A stretch of DNA of 64,000 nt from Streptomyces sp. KMM 9044. Lineage in GTDB: Bacteria > Actinomycetota > Actinomycetes > Streptomycetales > Streptomycetaceae. The notes beneath the pieces are model-generated. The model did not search any database, was not told the origin of the DNA, and was given only the letters and a program-made list of their open reading frames with translations. Positions within the stretch are counted from its first letter, which is position 1. Every line of letters starts with the position of its first letter. The translations under genes and the position numbers were made by a program. The stretch lies in assembly GCF_024701375.2 (NCBI RefSeq), contig NZ_CP113910.1, positions 7,006,001 through 7,070,000 on the forward strand. Reading direction: 5' to 3'. Positions 36,317 through 45,978 of the stretch are shown piece by piece.

Positions 36317-37885
36317 ATGACCGCACATGAGGGAACCGGAACCCGGACATACGACGCCGTCATCGTCGGAGGGGGCCACAACGGCCTCGTCGCCGCCGCC
36401 TATCTCGCGCGGGCCAAACGCTCCGTGCTGGTACTGGAGCGGCTGGACCACACGGGTGGGGCGGCGGTGTCCACCCGCCCCTTCGCCGGTGTCGATGCCT
36501 GGCTGTCCCGGTACTCGTACCTGGTCAGCCTGCTGCCCCGGAAGATCGTCCGGGAGCTGGGGCTGGACTTCCGGGTGCGCTCCCGCACCGTCTCCTCGTA
36601 CACCCCCGCCGAACGCGACGGCCGGCCCACCGGGCTGCTGGTCGGCGGCGGTGAGCGGCGTACCCGAGAGGCGTTCGCCCGGCTCACCGGGTCCGACCGC
36701 GAGTACCGGGCCTGGCAGCGCTTCTACGGTATGACCGGCCGCGTCGCCGAGCGTGTCTTCCCCACTCTCACCGGGCCGTTGCCCACGCGGGAGGAACTGC
36801 GCCGCACCGTCGACGACGAGGAGGCCTGGCGAACCCTGTTCGAGGAACCGATCGGTGTCGCCGTCGAGGAGAACTTCACCGACGACCTCGTACGGGGTGT
36901 GGTCCTCACCGACGCCCTCATCGGCACCTTCGCCGACGCCCACGACCCCACGCTCGAGCAGAACCGCTGTTTCCTCTACCACGTCATCGGCGGCGGCACC
37001 GGCGACTGGGACGTGCCGGTCGGCGGCATGGGCGCGCTCACCGACGCGCTGGCCGCCGCCGCGCGCGACGCGGGCGCCGTCATCGCCACCGGCCACGAGG
37101 CGATACGCGTCGACACGGACGGCCGCACCGCCGAGGTCACCCACCGCACGGCCGACGGCGAGGGCGTCGCCGCCGCCCGGCACATCCTGGTGAACGCCTC
37201 CCCGAGAGAACTGGCCGTACTGACCGGCGACCCGCACCCGGCCCCGGCCGAAGGCGCCCAGCTGAAGGTGAACATGCTGCTCACCCGGCTGCCGAGGCTG
37301 CGCGACAGCTCCGTCGGCCCGCGCGAGGCGTTCGCCGGTACCTTCCACATCGCCGAGGGGTACGGGCAGCTGGCCGCCGCGCACGCCCAGGCCGCCGCCG
37401 GTGAACTGCCGGCCACTCCGCCCTCCGAGATCTACTGCCACTCGCTCACCGACCCGACGATCCTCGGTCCGGAACTCGCAGTCCAGGGCTACCAGACGCT
37501 CACCCTCTTCGGCCTGCACACCCCGGCCCGGCTGTTCGCCCACGACAACGACGCCGTACGCGAGGAACTCCTCGCCGCGACGCTCGCCCAGCTCGACGCC
37601 CATCTGGCCGAACCGCTCGCCGGCTGCCTGGCGACCGACGCCGACGGACGCCCGTGCCTGGAGGCGAAGACCCCGCTCGACCTGGACCGCGACCTCGGAC
37701 TGCCCGGCGGGAACATCTTCCACCGCGCCCTGGCCTGGCCCCACACCCAGGACGGCACCGGCCGCTGGGGGGTGGAGACCCGGCACGCCAACATCCTGCT
37801 GTGCGGCGCGGGTGCGGTGCGCGGGGGAGGGGTGAGCGGGATACCGGGACACAACGCGGCGATGGCGGTGCTGGAGGCGAGCTGA
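36317..37885 (+). CDS. CrtI/CrtO-like FAD-dependent oxidoreductase
   Basis: 522 aa from ATG 36317. DAVIVGGGHNGLVAAAYLAR is the FAD dinucleotide loop; the following VLVLERLDHTGGAAVSTRPF and the C-terminal ILLCGAGAVRGGGVSGIPGH are typical of phytoene-dehydrogenase-related proteins (COG1233). It belongs to a separate branch from CrtI and lies outside the crt cluster, so a role in carotenoids is not implied. The family is close to pyridine-nucleotide-disulfide oxidoreductase domain 2 (PYROXD2-like) proteins. Substrate unknown. Confidence 0.85.
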   Translation: MTAHEGTGTRTYDAVIVGGGHNGLVAAAYLARAKRSVLVLERLDHTGGAAVSTRPFAGVDAWLSRYSYLVSLLPRKIVRELGLDFRVRSRTVSSYTPAERDGRPTGLLVGGGERRTREAFARLTGSDREYRAWQRFYGMTGRVAERVFPTLTGPLPTREELRRTVDDEEAWRTLFEEPIGVAVEENFTDDLVRGVVLTDALIGTFADAHDPTLEQNRCFLYHVIGGGTGDWDVPVGGMGALTDALAAAARDAGAVIATGHEAIRVDTDGRTAEVTHRTADGEGVAAARHILVNASPRELAVLTGDPHPAPAEGAQLKVNMLLTRLPRLRDSSVGPREAFAGTFHIAEGYGQLAAAHAQAAAGELPATPPSEIYCHSLTDPTILGPELAVQGYQTLTLFGLHTPARLFAHDNDAVREELLAATLAQLDAHLAEPLAGCLATDADGRPCLEAKTPLDLDRDLGLPGGNIFHRALAWPHTQDGTGRWGVETRHANILLCGAGAVRGGGVSGIPGHNAAMAVLEAS

Positions 37886-37915
37886 CGGGGCGACCGGACC
37901 GGGGGCGCGGGTCGT

Positions 37916-39763
37916 TCAGTCGGCCGACCGGGTCCATCCCGACGCTCGCACCCGTGCCGCGTCCGCCGGACGAACCTCGTCGAACAGAACGCCGCTGCCC
38001 GCCCGAACGCGCATTCCGTCCACGTAGGCTCCGCGCCCGACATACAGCCGGTCCGTCGTGTACCGCCAGCGCAGGGTGAGGCTCCGGGCAGTGGGCAGGG
38101 CGGCGGTGAGGCCGTGCCAGACCCGGCCCGACCAGCCCGTCGCGGTACCCGCCGCATGCTGCTCGGGTGCCTCGTCCCGGCGCTCGGTGACGAACGGCAC
38201 CGGCTGCCAGGCCGTACCGCCGTCCGTCGTGGCCTCCAGAGTGAGGAGGTCGGCGTGCGGCTCGGTGTCCCACCACAGGGCACAGCGCAGCCGTGCGCCG
38301 CCGGACGACGTGTCCAGCGCGGGCAGCGTGAGCGTCGCCGTCGTCGAACCGGCCATCCCGGAGAACCAGGACATCCGCCCGTCCCGTCCTCCTCTCCCTT
38401 CACGCCCCGGCGCCGGCCCGACCGGCACCGCGCGGGCCAGCTGATTCGCGGCGGCCACCCGGGGAGCCGAGCCGGAGCGCCAACTGCGTACAGGATGAAT
38501 CGAGTTGCCCAGAACGACGAGGAAGGAGTCGGTCGTCGGGTCGAGCACCAGCGAGGTGCCGGTGAACCCGGTGTGGCCCGCCGTGCGCGGGGTGGCCATC
38601 GCGCCCATGTACCAGTGCTGGTAGAGCTCGAAGCCCAGGCCGTGCTCGTCCCCGGGAAAGCCGGTGTTGAAGTCGGTGAACATCAGTTCCACCGACTCCG
38701 GCCTCAGGATGCGTGCCCGGCCGTAGACGCCGCCGTTGAGCAGGGTCCGACCGAGGACCGCCAGGTCCCAGGCGCAGGAGAACACCCCCGCGTGACCGGC
38801 GACCCCCTCCAGGCTGTAGGCGTTCTCGTCGTGCACCTCGCCCCACACCAGCCCCCGGTCGAGACCGGACCAGGGCAGGCGCGCGTCCTCGGTGGCGGCG
38901 ATTCCCGGCTTCCACGAGGCGGGCGGGTTGTAGCGGGTGCGGTCCATGCCCAGCGGGCCGGTGATCTCGTCCCGCAGGAGGACGTCCAGGGCGCGACCGG
39001 TGACCTTCTCGAGTACCAGCTGGAGCGAGATCAGATTCAGGTCCGAGTACAGACAAGCCGTTCCGGGCGGGCCGGCGGGTGTCTCGTCGAGGACGAGCCG
39101 GACACGCTCCTCGTACGTGGGCGCCTGGTGGAGCGGGATCCAGGCACGGAAACCCGAGGTGTGCGTCAGTAGATGACGAATCGTCACACCTTCCTTGCCG
39201 GCACGGCCGAAGTCCGGCAGGTACGAGGCGACGGCCGCCTCCAGTTCCAGCGCGCCCCGCTCGATCTGCTGCACCGCGAGGATGGAGGTGAACAGCTTCG
39301 ACACCGAGGCCAGGTCGAAGACGGTGTCCTCGGCCATGGGAATCTGCCGGTCCGCCGGGAACTCGACGCCGGTGTCGGTCTTCTCGTCGTACGCCTGGTA
39401 GCGCACCGCCATGCCGATGGGCCGGTGCAGGGCCACGGTGTTGCCGCGCCCGGCGAGCAGCACCGCACCCGCGTACCAGGGGTGTTCGGGTGACGGGTCG
39501 AGGAACCTCTCCGCGTCGGTGACGAGTTGGTCCAGATGGCCGGCGAGCAGTCCGGCCTGCCGGGCCGACCCGTGCCGCAGAGCCGGATACCCGCCACCGC
39601 CCGCCGCCCCGCCGGCCGCCGATGCCGGCGGGGCGGCCGCGGCCGGACCGGCCGGGAGGGAGGCGAAGACCAGAGCGCCGCCCAAGGACATGGTGCGAAA
39701 CCCGAGTTGACGTCGTGTGATGCCGCTCTCCGCTGTGTCCGTCCTCGACCCGTCGTCCACCAT
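37916..39763 (-). CDS. Secreted beta-lactamase-fold serine hydrolase
   Basis: 615 aa from ATG 39763 with GGGAGGA upstream. A Tat-type signal is likely (TRRQLGFRTMSLGGALVFAS, ending APPASA). The class C beta-lactamase/PBP4-like domain (about 60-430) has the catalytic Ser in ASVSKLF, YSDLN as the Tyr motif and HTGFTG as the KTG-box equivalent. Residues about 470-615 form an added beta-rich domain (TATLTLPALDTSSGG, LRWRYTTDRLYVGRGAYVD). It is probably an exported esterase or peptidoglycan-related hydrolase. Convergent with the FAD oxidoreductase gene. Confidence 0.9.
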   Translation of the reverse strand: MVDDGSRTDTAESGITRRQLGFRTMSLGGALVFASLPAGPAAAAPPASAAGGAAGGGGYPALRHGSARQAGLLAGHLDQLVTDAERFLDPSPEHPWYAGAVLLAGRGNTVALHRPIGMAVRYQAYDEKTDTGVEFPADRQIPMAEDTVFDLASVSKLFTSILAVQQIERGALELEAAVASYLPDFGRAGKEGVTIRHLLTHTSGFRAWIPLHQAPTYEERVRLVLDETPAGPPGTACLYSDLNLISLQLVLEKVTGRALDVLLRDEITGPLGMDRTRYNPPASWKPGIAATEDARLPWSGLDRGLVWGEVHDENAYSLEGVAGHAGVFSCAWDLAVLGRTLLNGGVYGRARILRPESVELMFTDFNTGFPGDEHGLGFELYQHWYMGAMATPRTAGHTGFTGTSLVLDPTTDSFLVVLGNSIHPVRSWRSGSAPRVAAANQLARAVPVGPAPGREGRGGRDGRMSWFSGMAGSTTATLTLPALDTSSGGARLRCALWWDTEPHADLLTLEATTDGGTAWQPVPFVTERRDEAPEQHAAGTATGWSGRVWHGLTAALPTARSLTLRWRYTTDRLYVGRGAYVDGMRVRAGSGVLFDEVRPADAARVRASGWTRSAD

Positions 39764-40030
39764 GGAGGTTCCTCCCGTGTCGTGGCCGCGGCGGGCGGCC
39801 TGAAAGAATCTTTCGGGATCGCTTTGCGGGGCGAAACGTTCCTGTCAGGTGCGGGGTGTGTCAATGGGGCGTGCGGGGCGGTGCCGTCGAACCGGGCCCC
39901 GCCCGGTGTGACGACCGCTCACCACCGGGCGGGACCCCTGCGGATCAACGCTCCCACACGCGGACCACCTGCAGCTCCGGTGAGGACCGGACGTCGTCCA
40001 TGGTGCGGTCCCACCCGGCGAGCACGGCCC
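39764..40030. other. Intergenic between divergent hydrolase and fadD remnant
   Basis: About 270 bp. No gene; the first recognisable acyl-CoA synthetase residues appear only at about 40034, so a deletion has probably removed the 5' two-thirds of that gene here. Confidence 0.4.
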
Positions 40031-40682
40031 ATGCCCGCCGTACTGGCCGTCTGCAACTGCTCCGGGCAGAGCGGGATCGGCCCGCTGGCAACCGTCCTCG
40101 CCCCGACGAGCACAAGGGGCGCATGGACTCCTGCGGGCGGCCCGTGCTGTTCGTGGACGCGCGGGTGGTCGACGAGGACGGCAAGGACGTGCCCGACGGG
40201 ACACCCGGTGAGATCGTCTACCGGTCGCCGCAGCTGTGCGAGGGGTACTGGGACAAGCCCGAGGAGACCGCAGAGGCCTTCCGCGACGGCTGGTTCCACT
40301 CCGGGGACCTCGCGGCGCGGGACGCCCACGGCTACTTCACCATCGTCGACCGGGTGAAGGACGTCATCGACTCCGGCGGCGTCCTGGTCGCCTCACGGCA
40401 GGTCGAGGACGTGCTGTACACGCACGAGGCGGTCACCGAGGCGGTCACCGAGGCGGTCACCGAGGCGGCCGTGATCGGTCTTCCCGACGACCGCTGGGTG
40501 GAGGCCGTCACCGCCGTCGTCGTCACGCGCGCGAGGCGACGGAGGAGGAGCTGATCGCGCACGCGCGCGAACAGCTCTCCTCCGTCAAGGCGCCGAAGAG
40601 GGTGTTCTTCGTGGACCAGCTGCCGCGCAACGCCAGCGGGAAGATCCTCAAACGGGAACTGCGCGACCGTTTCACCGGGTGA
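40031..40682 (+). pseudogene. Acyl-CoA synthetase C-terminal remnant
   Basis: Three frames must be joined. First VCNCSGQSGIGPLATVL (about 40048-40098); then RPDEHKGRMDSCGRPVLFV, GTPGEIVYRSPQLCEGYWDK, FHSGDLAARDAHGYFTIVD and RVKDVIDSGG; after about 40535 TEEELIAHAREQLSSVKAPK and NASGKILKRELRDRF, with the catalytic Lys of the ANL C-terminal domain. The N-terminal ATP-binding part (about 300 residues) is missing. A 12-bp repeat (40426-40468) lengthens one loop by eight residues. A dead fatty-acid or aryl-CoA ligase gene. Confidence 0.85.
40426..40468. repeat. 12-bp x3.5 tandem repeat (Glu-Ala-Val-Thr)
   Basis: Perfect repeat in the acyl-CoA synthetase remnant, encoding EAVTEAVTEAVTEA, where the family normally has a single EAV-like segment. 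Confidence 0.9.
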
Positions 40683-40716
40683 GCGCGGTGCCCGGCCCGG
40701 TGTGGGACGGCATGGC

Positions 40717-42029
40717 TCAGCGCGGACGCAGGTCCACGATCCGCCGGATCCTGCCCACCGACCGCTCCAGCGTCTCCGGATCGACGATCTCCACCCCGAC
40801 CGACACCCCGATACCGTCCTTCACGGCCGTCTCGACGGACCGGGCCGCCGCCGCGCGGGTGGCGGTGTCCGCGTCCGGCCGGGCCTCGGCGCGCATTGTG
40901 AGGGCGTCCATACGGCCCTCCCGGGTGAGCCGGAGCTGGAAGTGCGGCGCCACGCCCGGTGTGCGCAGCGCGATCTCCTCGACCTGGGTGGGGAAGAGGT
41001 TTACCCCGCGCAGGATCACCATGTCGTCGCTGCGGCCGGTGACCTTCTCCATCCGCCGGAACGCCGCCCGCGCCGTCCCCGGCAGCAGCCGGGTCAGGTC
41101 GCGTGTGCGGTACCGCACGATCGGCATCGCCTCCTTGGTGAGCGAGGTGAAGACCGGTTCGCCCCGCCCTCCGGCAGCACCTCGCCGGTGACGGGGTCGA
41201 CGACCTCCGGGAGGAAGTGGTCCTCCCCGACGTGCAGCCCGTCCTTGGTCTCCACGCACTCCTGCGCGACACCCGGCCCGATGACCTCCGACAGTCCGCA
41301 TATGGCGACGGCGTCGATGGCGAACCGCTCCTCGATCTCCTGCCGCATCTGCTCCGGCCAGGGCTCGGCACCGAAGATCCCCACGCGCAGGGACGTGCCG
41401 CGCGGATTGACGCCCTGCCGCTCGAACTCGTCGAGCAGGAGCATGTAGGACGGCGTCACCATGATCACCGCGGGCTTCAGATCCTGGATCAGCTGCACCT
41501 GCCGGGCCGTCATGCCGCCGGACGCAGGGATCACTGTGCAGCCGAGCCGTTCGGCGCCGTAGTAGGCGCCCAGACCGCCGGTGAACAGCCCGTAGCCGTA
41601 CGCCACATGTACCGTGTCCCCGGGCCGGCCGCCCGCCGCGCGGATCGAGCGGGCCACCCTGTCCGCCCACGTGGACAGGTCGTCCTCGGTGCAGCCGACG
41701 ACCGTGGGACGCCCGGTGGTCCCGCTGGAGGCGTGCAGACGGCGGACCCGTTCGCGCGGTACGGCGAACATCCCGTACGGGTAGTTCTCCCGCAGGTCCG
41801 CCTTGGTGGTGAACGGGAACCGGGACAGGTCGGCGAGGGAGCGGCAGTCGTCCGGGTGGACGCCTGCCGCGTCGAACGACGTCCGGTAGAAAGGCACATG
41901 GTCGTAGGCGTGCCGCAAGGAGGTCCGCAGCCGCTCCAGCTGGAGCGCCCGCAGTTCCTCCACGCCGAGCCGTTCCGCCGGGTCGAGCAGGTCCACCGCC
42001 TGAGCCGTCAGGAACTTCCCCTCGCTCAT
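40717..42029 (-). pseudogene. paaK: Phenylacetate-CoA ligase, single frameshift
   Basis: The N-terminal 290 residues read in one frame from ATG 42029: SSGTTGRPTVVGCTEDDL (ATP-binding), VAYGYGLFTGGLGAYYGAE, GIFGAEPWPEQMR and DPVTGEVLPEGG. At about 41163, in a G-rich run, the frame shifts; the rest, VFTSLTKEAMPIVRYRTRD, RSDDMVILRGVNLFPTQVEE and SVGRIRRIVDLRPR, ends at 40717. Joined, the length (about 437 aa) equals the family. PaaK activates phenylacetate to its CoA ester with ATP. No other paa genes lie in the window. One base corrects the whole gene, so a sequencing error is possible. Confidence 0.88.
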
Positions 42030-42204
42030 CGCATCCGCCGTCTCGGTCGAGCCGGTACGGGCGGCCGATCATTCGGTCGCTCCCACAGACATCAGTAATC
42101 CAGCCCGACTCCGCCCGGGGCAAGATCCGGTGCGTACTTCTTCCGCGCGTCGAGGGTGCCGTGAACGGGAGGAGGGGAGCGGGACGGGACCGGGAGCCCT
42201 CCGC

Positions 42205-44061
42205 TCAGCCGGTGGGGCCGGACGAGCCGCCGCTCCCGACACCGTTTCCACCGTCGCCCTTGCCGCCCTGAGGCCCGTACGCGGTCATGAAGCGGTCGCG
42301 GAACTCGTCCATGCCCCAGGTCGGGGCGTCGGGCGCGGGCTTGAGGCCGTCGGTCCAGTTCCAGTCGGCCACCCGGTCCAGGACCTTCTCGTCGCGGGCG
42401 ACGATCGTGACCGGCACGTCCTTGTCGGTACTGCCGGCGGTGACGGTCGGCACCGGCTGGTGGTCGCCGAGAAAGACCAGGACGGTGTCCTCGTCGCCGT
42501 ACCGCTCCATCCACCCGGTCAGGCTGCGCAGCGAGTACTCGATGGACTTGCGGTACTCGGTGCGCACCTTCTCCGGATCCTGCCAGACCTCCGCAGGGTC
42601 GGTGCCCTCCTTCTTGATCTCGTGGAACACGGAGCCGTCGCCGAGGTCGTCCCAGTCGATCATGCGGGCGTTGGGGGACCACGGGTTGTGGCTGGAGGCG
42701 AGGATGATCTCCGCCATGATCGGCTCACGGTCCTCCCTGCCGTGCTCCAGACGCTCGAAGGCCTCCATGCTGAACTGGTCGGGCACCGGCGTCCAGCTGA
42801 AGTACGGACCCCGGTAGCCGAGGTGCTCGGAGTCGTAGATGTGGTCCAGGCCGAAGTACTTGCCCTCCGGCCAGGCCCGCCGCACCCCGGGTACGAGGCC
42901 GACGGTGCGCCAGTCGCCGGTCTTGCGGAAGTAGTTGGTGAGGGTCATGCGGTCGCTGGTGGTGAGGCTGCGGTAGCGCTGCTGGTTCTTGATCCACAGG
43001 CCGGACAGGAAGGTGGAGTGGGCGAGCCAACTGCCCGCGCCCGTCACCGGAGACCTGAGCCAGCCGCTGCGCGACTCGAAACCGGCGGCCTTCAGGGAGT
43101 CGGTGCCCTCCTGCAGCACCGTGCCGATCGGCTCCGCCATCGCCGGATCGTCGATCGCGACCCGGCCGTAGCTCTCGATGAAGGTGAACAGGACGTCCTT
43201 GCCGCGCAGCCCGGTGAACAACTGGTCCGGCGGAGTGTCGGCGAATGCGTCGACGGCGGCCTGCTGCTCGAAGACCCGTGCGTCCCTGAGTCCCGCGCGC
43301 GCCTGCTCCAGGCGGTTGGCCAGCATCTCCGCGTTGCCCTTGGTGGCGAGCGGGACACCGGTGATCTGCACGCCCAGGGTGACACAGGTGATCCATGCGA
43401 CGCCGAGGACCAGGGTGGTACGGGCGGCGGACGCACGGTGGCGGACCATCAGGTTCGTGATCCGCACCGCCGCCAGCGTCATCAGCGTCAGCAGGGCGAC
43501 GAACAGGACGATCGCACCGATCACGGCGAGGATCTGTCCGCCCCGGCCGAACGACTCCCGGACGAACTCGGCCGCGTCGTCGAACAGGATCCAGTCGAGC
43601 ACCAGGTCGAACGGCCGGGCCAGTACCTGGTAGAATCCCATGTCCACCATCTTCAGGACGGTGAACAGGCCGAGGAGGACGCCCGAGACCACCGCTGCGA
43701 TCCGCCGGGGCCTCGGCGGCAGCGCGAGCAGCAGCGTCGCCAGCAGGACGCCCTCGGCCGGGATGCGGAAGAACGCCTCGAGGGACAGCCTCTCCACGCG
43801 ATTCGGTACGAGGAGTGCGAACAGCAGCAGCGCTCCGGCCAGGACGGTCGTTCCGACGGTGGCAGCACGGGCCGCGCGAGGGTGGTCGCGGTGCCAGCGG
43901 CCCCGTCGCGTGGCTGCCGGGCCGTCGGGGGGCTCCTCGGAGGGCCTGGGCGTGTCGGCGGGGGCGGTGGTGTGGTCAGTGGTTCCGGTCGGGCCGTCGG
44001 CCGGGTCCGCTCCGCTCCCGGTGTGGTCCGACAGCTGACGGGAGCGTGTGAAGAGCTGCAC
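42205..44061 (-). CDS. Membrane-anchored sulfatase/phosphoglycerol-transferase-like protein
   Basis: 618 aa from GTG 44061. After a disordered cytoplasmic N-terminus come four or five membrane segments (about 70-210: TVLAGALLLFALLVP, GVLLATLLLALPP, ILAVIGAIVLFVALLTLMTL, TTLVLGVAWITCVTLGVQIT). The extracytoplasmic catalytic domain has DVLFTFIESYGRVAI (metal Glu), GSWLAHSTFLSGLWIKNQQR (Ser/Thr nucleophile region) and VLVFLGDHQPVP (metal Asp-His). This is the alkaline-phosphatase superfamily fold of LtaS-like enzymes that process envelope phospho-polymers. Exact substrate unknown. Confidence 0.9.
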   Translation of the reverse strand: MQLFTRSRQLSDHTGSGADPADGPTGTTDHTTAPADTPRPSEEPPDGPAATRRGRWHRDHPRAARAATVGTTVLAGALLLFALLVPNRVERLSLEAFFRIPAEGVLLATLLLALPPRPRRIAAVVSGVLLGLFTVLKMVDMGFYQVLARPFDLVLDWILFDDAAEFVRESFGRGGQILAVIGAIVLFVALLTLMTLAAVRITNLMVRHRASAARTTLVLGVAWITCVTLGVQITGVPLATKGNAEMLANRLEQARAGLRDARVFEQQAAVDAFADTPPDQLFTGLRGKDVLFTFIESYGRVAIDDPAMAEPIGTVLQEGTDSLKAAGFESRSGWLRSPVTGAGSWLAHSTFLSGLWIKNQQRYRSLTTSDRMTLTNYFRKTGDWRTVGLVPGVRRAWPEGKYFGLDHIYDSEHLGYRGPYFSWTPVPDQFSMEAFERLEHGREDREPIMAEIILASSHNPWSPNARMIDWDDLGDGSVFHEIKKEGTDPAEVWQDPEKVRTEYRKSIEYSLRSLTGWMERYGDEDTVLVFLGDHQPVPTVTAGSTDKDVPVTIVARDEKVLDRVADWNWTDGLKPAPDAPTWGMDEFRDRFMTAYGPQGGKGDGGNGVGSGGSSGPTG

Positions 44062-44536
44062 CCGGGGTCCTTCCGCGCGGTACTACGAGGGCATGGCGCA
44101 TCGGGCCCGCGAACGGGCCTGCCACCACCAGTACGTTCACACGTCATTGTGCGTTCAACCGCACGGTCCGGAGTCCGCTGTCGAACTTCGTGGCCGGAGC
44201 CCGTCGTCGCAGGACCGATGCTCCCGGTGGCGGTCGCGCCGCGCCCGTCCGGACCTGCACCACGGCCGCATCCGGACGGAACCCGAGGGCTTGCTCGACC
44301 CCGTCCGGATGTGCTTTCGCGTTCACCGGGTGGGGAACCGCCGAACTCCGCGGCGACCTGCACGTCAACGTGTCCGGCGGCGTCCTCTCCCACCCGTGCG
44401 GCGGGTCGGCAGCGGGCCCCGGCCTCCTGGCCCGCCCGCGCCATCCGGTGGAAAGGGGCCTCTCGCATGACCTGTCGGCGGCCGGAACCGATGGCTAGGC
44501 TGGCCGCGGACGACGGAAATCGGGAGGAGCACGGAC
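44062..44536. other. Intergenic with possible thiolase fossil
   Basis: 475 bp. A plus-strand frame near 44345-44420 reads LHVNVSGGVLSHPCGGS, close to the C-terminal thiolase signature NxxGGxxSxGHPxGxxG but missing residues. It may be the last trace of a thiolase/lipid-transfer gene. The rest holds the promoters of the sulfatase and the DUF397 gene. Confidence 0.3.
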
Positions 44537-44779
44537 GTGGCCGAAAGCACCACCCAAAAACGACCGCTCACCGGCTGGGACAAGCCCGACCTGGATCTGA
44601 GCAACGCACAGTGGCAGTCCAGCAGCCGAGGCCTGGGGGATGTCCAGATCGCCTTCGTGGAGGGCTTCATCGCCATGCGGAACAGCGGCCGCCCGCAGAG
44701 CCCTTCCCTGATCTTCACCCCGGCCGAGTGGGGCGCCTTCGTGTCGGGAGCCCGGGAGGGGGAGTTCGACCTGACCTGA
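44537..44779 (+). CDS. DUF397 small protein
   Basis: 80 aa from GTG 44537, GGGAGG upstream. The W-x-KSSxS-like DUF397 core is partly diverged (LSNAQWQSSSRGLGDVQIAF), then VEGFIAMRNSGRPQSPSLIF and TPAEWGAFVSGAREGEFDL, the characteristic end. DUF397 proteins usually pair with a helix-turn-helix regulator as putative toxin-antitoxin-like modules or BldB relatives; here no adjacent XRE gene is present, so it is an orphan. Confidence 0.88.
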   Translation: MAESTTQKRPLTGWDKPDLDLSNAQWQSSSRGLGDVQIAFVEGFIAMRNSGRPQSPSLIFTPAEWGAFVSGAREGEFDLT

Positions 44780-44961
44780 GCCGGGGCGTACGGCTTCGCG
44801 GCGCACGCGCACGGGACTGTCGGCCGGTGAGCGGAAGGGCCGCCGGACAGGTGTCGCCGCCGATCTTCTGGACACATGACCAGGGATACCCTTCCGGTGC
44901 CGGGGCCCGAGCCAGGCCGGCCCGGGAACGTGAAGGCCGTGGCCCGGAAGTGAGGAACCCC

Positions 44962-45867
44962 ATGAGCACCCAGCCGGTCGTCGCGGCGGTCGACGGTTCG
45001 GACGACAGCCTGCGTGCCCTGGAGTGGGCCCTCGACGACGCCCGCCGGCGCCAGGCTCCGCTGCGGGTGGCGCGCGTACGCCAGTACGCCCTCTGGGGCC
45101 GGCCCGACGAGGGGCCCGCCGGACCGCCAGCCCCCGAGGACGATCCGGTCATCGGCCTGGTCCGCGACCGGCTGGAGGGACGGACCGGCCTTCCAGCCGT
45201 CGACTTCGCAGCCCTGGACGGCGCTCCCGGTGCCGTCCTGCCCGAACTGGGGTCCACCGCGCAGTTGATGGTGCTCGGCTCCCGGGGCCGCGGCGGCTTC
45301 GCCAGCCTGCTGCTCGGCTCCAACTCCTTTGCCGCGGCCCGGGACGCCGAATGCCCCGTCGTCGTGGTGCCCCGGCCCGGACGGGACGCCGGAACACACA
45401 CCGAGCCCGCCGGAGCCGGTTTCGGGGTCGTCGTCGGAGTGAACGTCGACAGCCCCGACGAGGCCACCCTCGCCTTCGCCTTCCGTGAGGCTGCCCTGCG
45501 CGGCGCCGCGGTGCGGGTCGTCGCCGCCTATCCGTGGCCCCTGCAGACCTGGATGCTGCCGGGGGAGATGCCCGCCCCGCAGATCGACCAGGGCGCCGTC
45601 GAGCACGAGACCCGCGTCCTCGCCGACGGCTTCCTCGCCCCCCACCGCGAACGGCATCCCGAGGTCACCGCCGAGGTCCGGGTGCTGCCCGGGGACGCCG
45701 CCGGGCACCTGGTCGAGGCCTCCGAGGGCGCCGATCTGGTCGTCCTGGGACGCCACCGGCGACGCCTGCTGGCACCGGCCCGCATGATGGGCTCCGTCAC
45801 CCAGGCCGTCCTGCTCCATGCGGCGAGCCCCGTCGCGGTGGTTCCGCCGGCGCCCCCGGAGGAGTAG
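44962..45867 (+). CDS. Tandem-domain universal stress protein
   Basis: 301 aa from ATG 44962. Domain 1 begins VVAAVDGSDDSLRALEWALD and has the intact ATP loop GSRGRGGFASLLLGSNS, ending CPVVVVPRP; domain 2 (from about 155) begins VVVGVNVDSPDEATLAFAF and has GRHRRRLLAPARMMGSVTQA, a less canonical loop. The fifth intact USP of the window, separate from the stress block. It stands alone between DUF397 and a hypothetical gene. Confidence 0.95.
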   Translation: MSTQPVVAAVDGSDDSLRALEWALDDARRRQAPLRVARVRQYALWGRPDEGPAGPPAPEDDPVIGLVRDRLEGRTGLPAVDFAALDGAPGAVLPELGSTAQLMVLGSRGRGGFASLLLGSNSFAAARDAECPVVVVPRPGRDAGTHTEPAGAGFGVVVGVNVDSPDEATLAFAFREAALRGAAVRVVAAYPWPLQTWMLPGEMPAPQIDQGAVEHETRVLADGFLAPHRERHPEVTAEVRVLPGDAAGHLVEASEGADLVVLGRHRRRLLAPARMMGSVTQAVLLHAASPVAVVPPAPPEE

Positions 45868-45978
45868 TCCGGAGGGAGCCGGGCACCACGCCGGCCACAG
45901 GCCCGACCGACCGGGCGGGCGGGCATGGCGGGGTCGCCCGGCCGTCCGCGCACGGGGCCGGGCACGTACCATGGCGGC

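Noticed and set aside
36317..37885. Second phytoene desaturase for the carotenoid pathway
   Set aside because: It belongs to the COG1233 family but lacks CrtI-specific context and lies 5 kb outside the crt operons.
42130..45867. Very long plus-strand open frame (about 1245 codons) antisense to the sulfatase gene
   Set aside because: It is the high-GC antisense shadow of the sulfatase; only its 3' end from 44962 (the USP) is a real gene.
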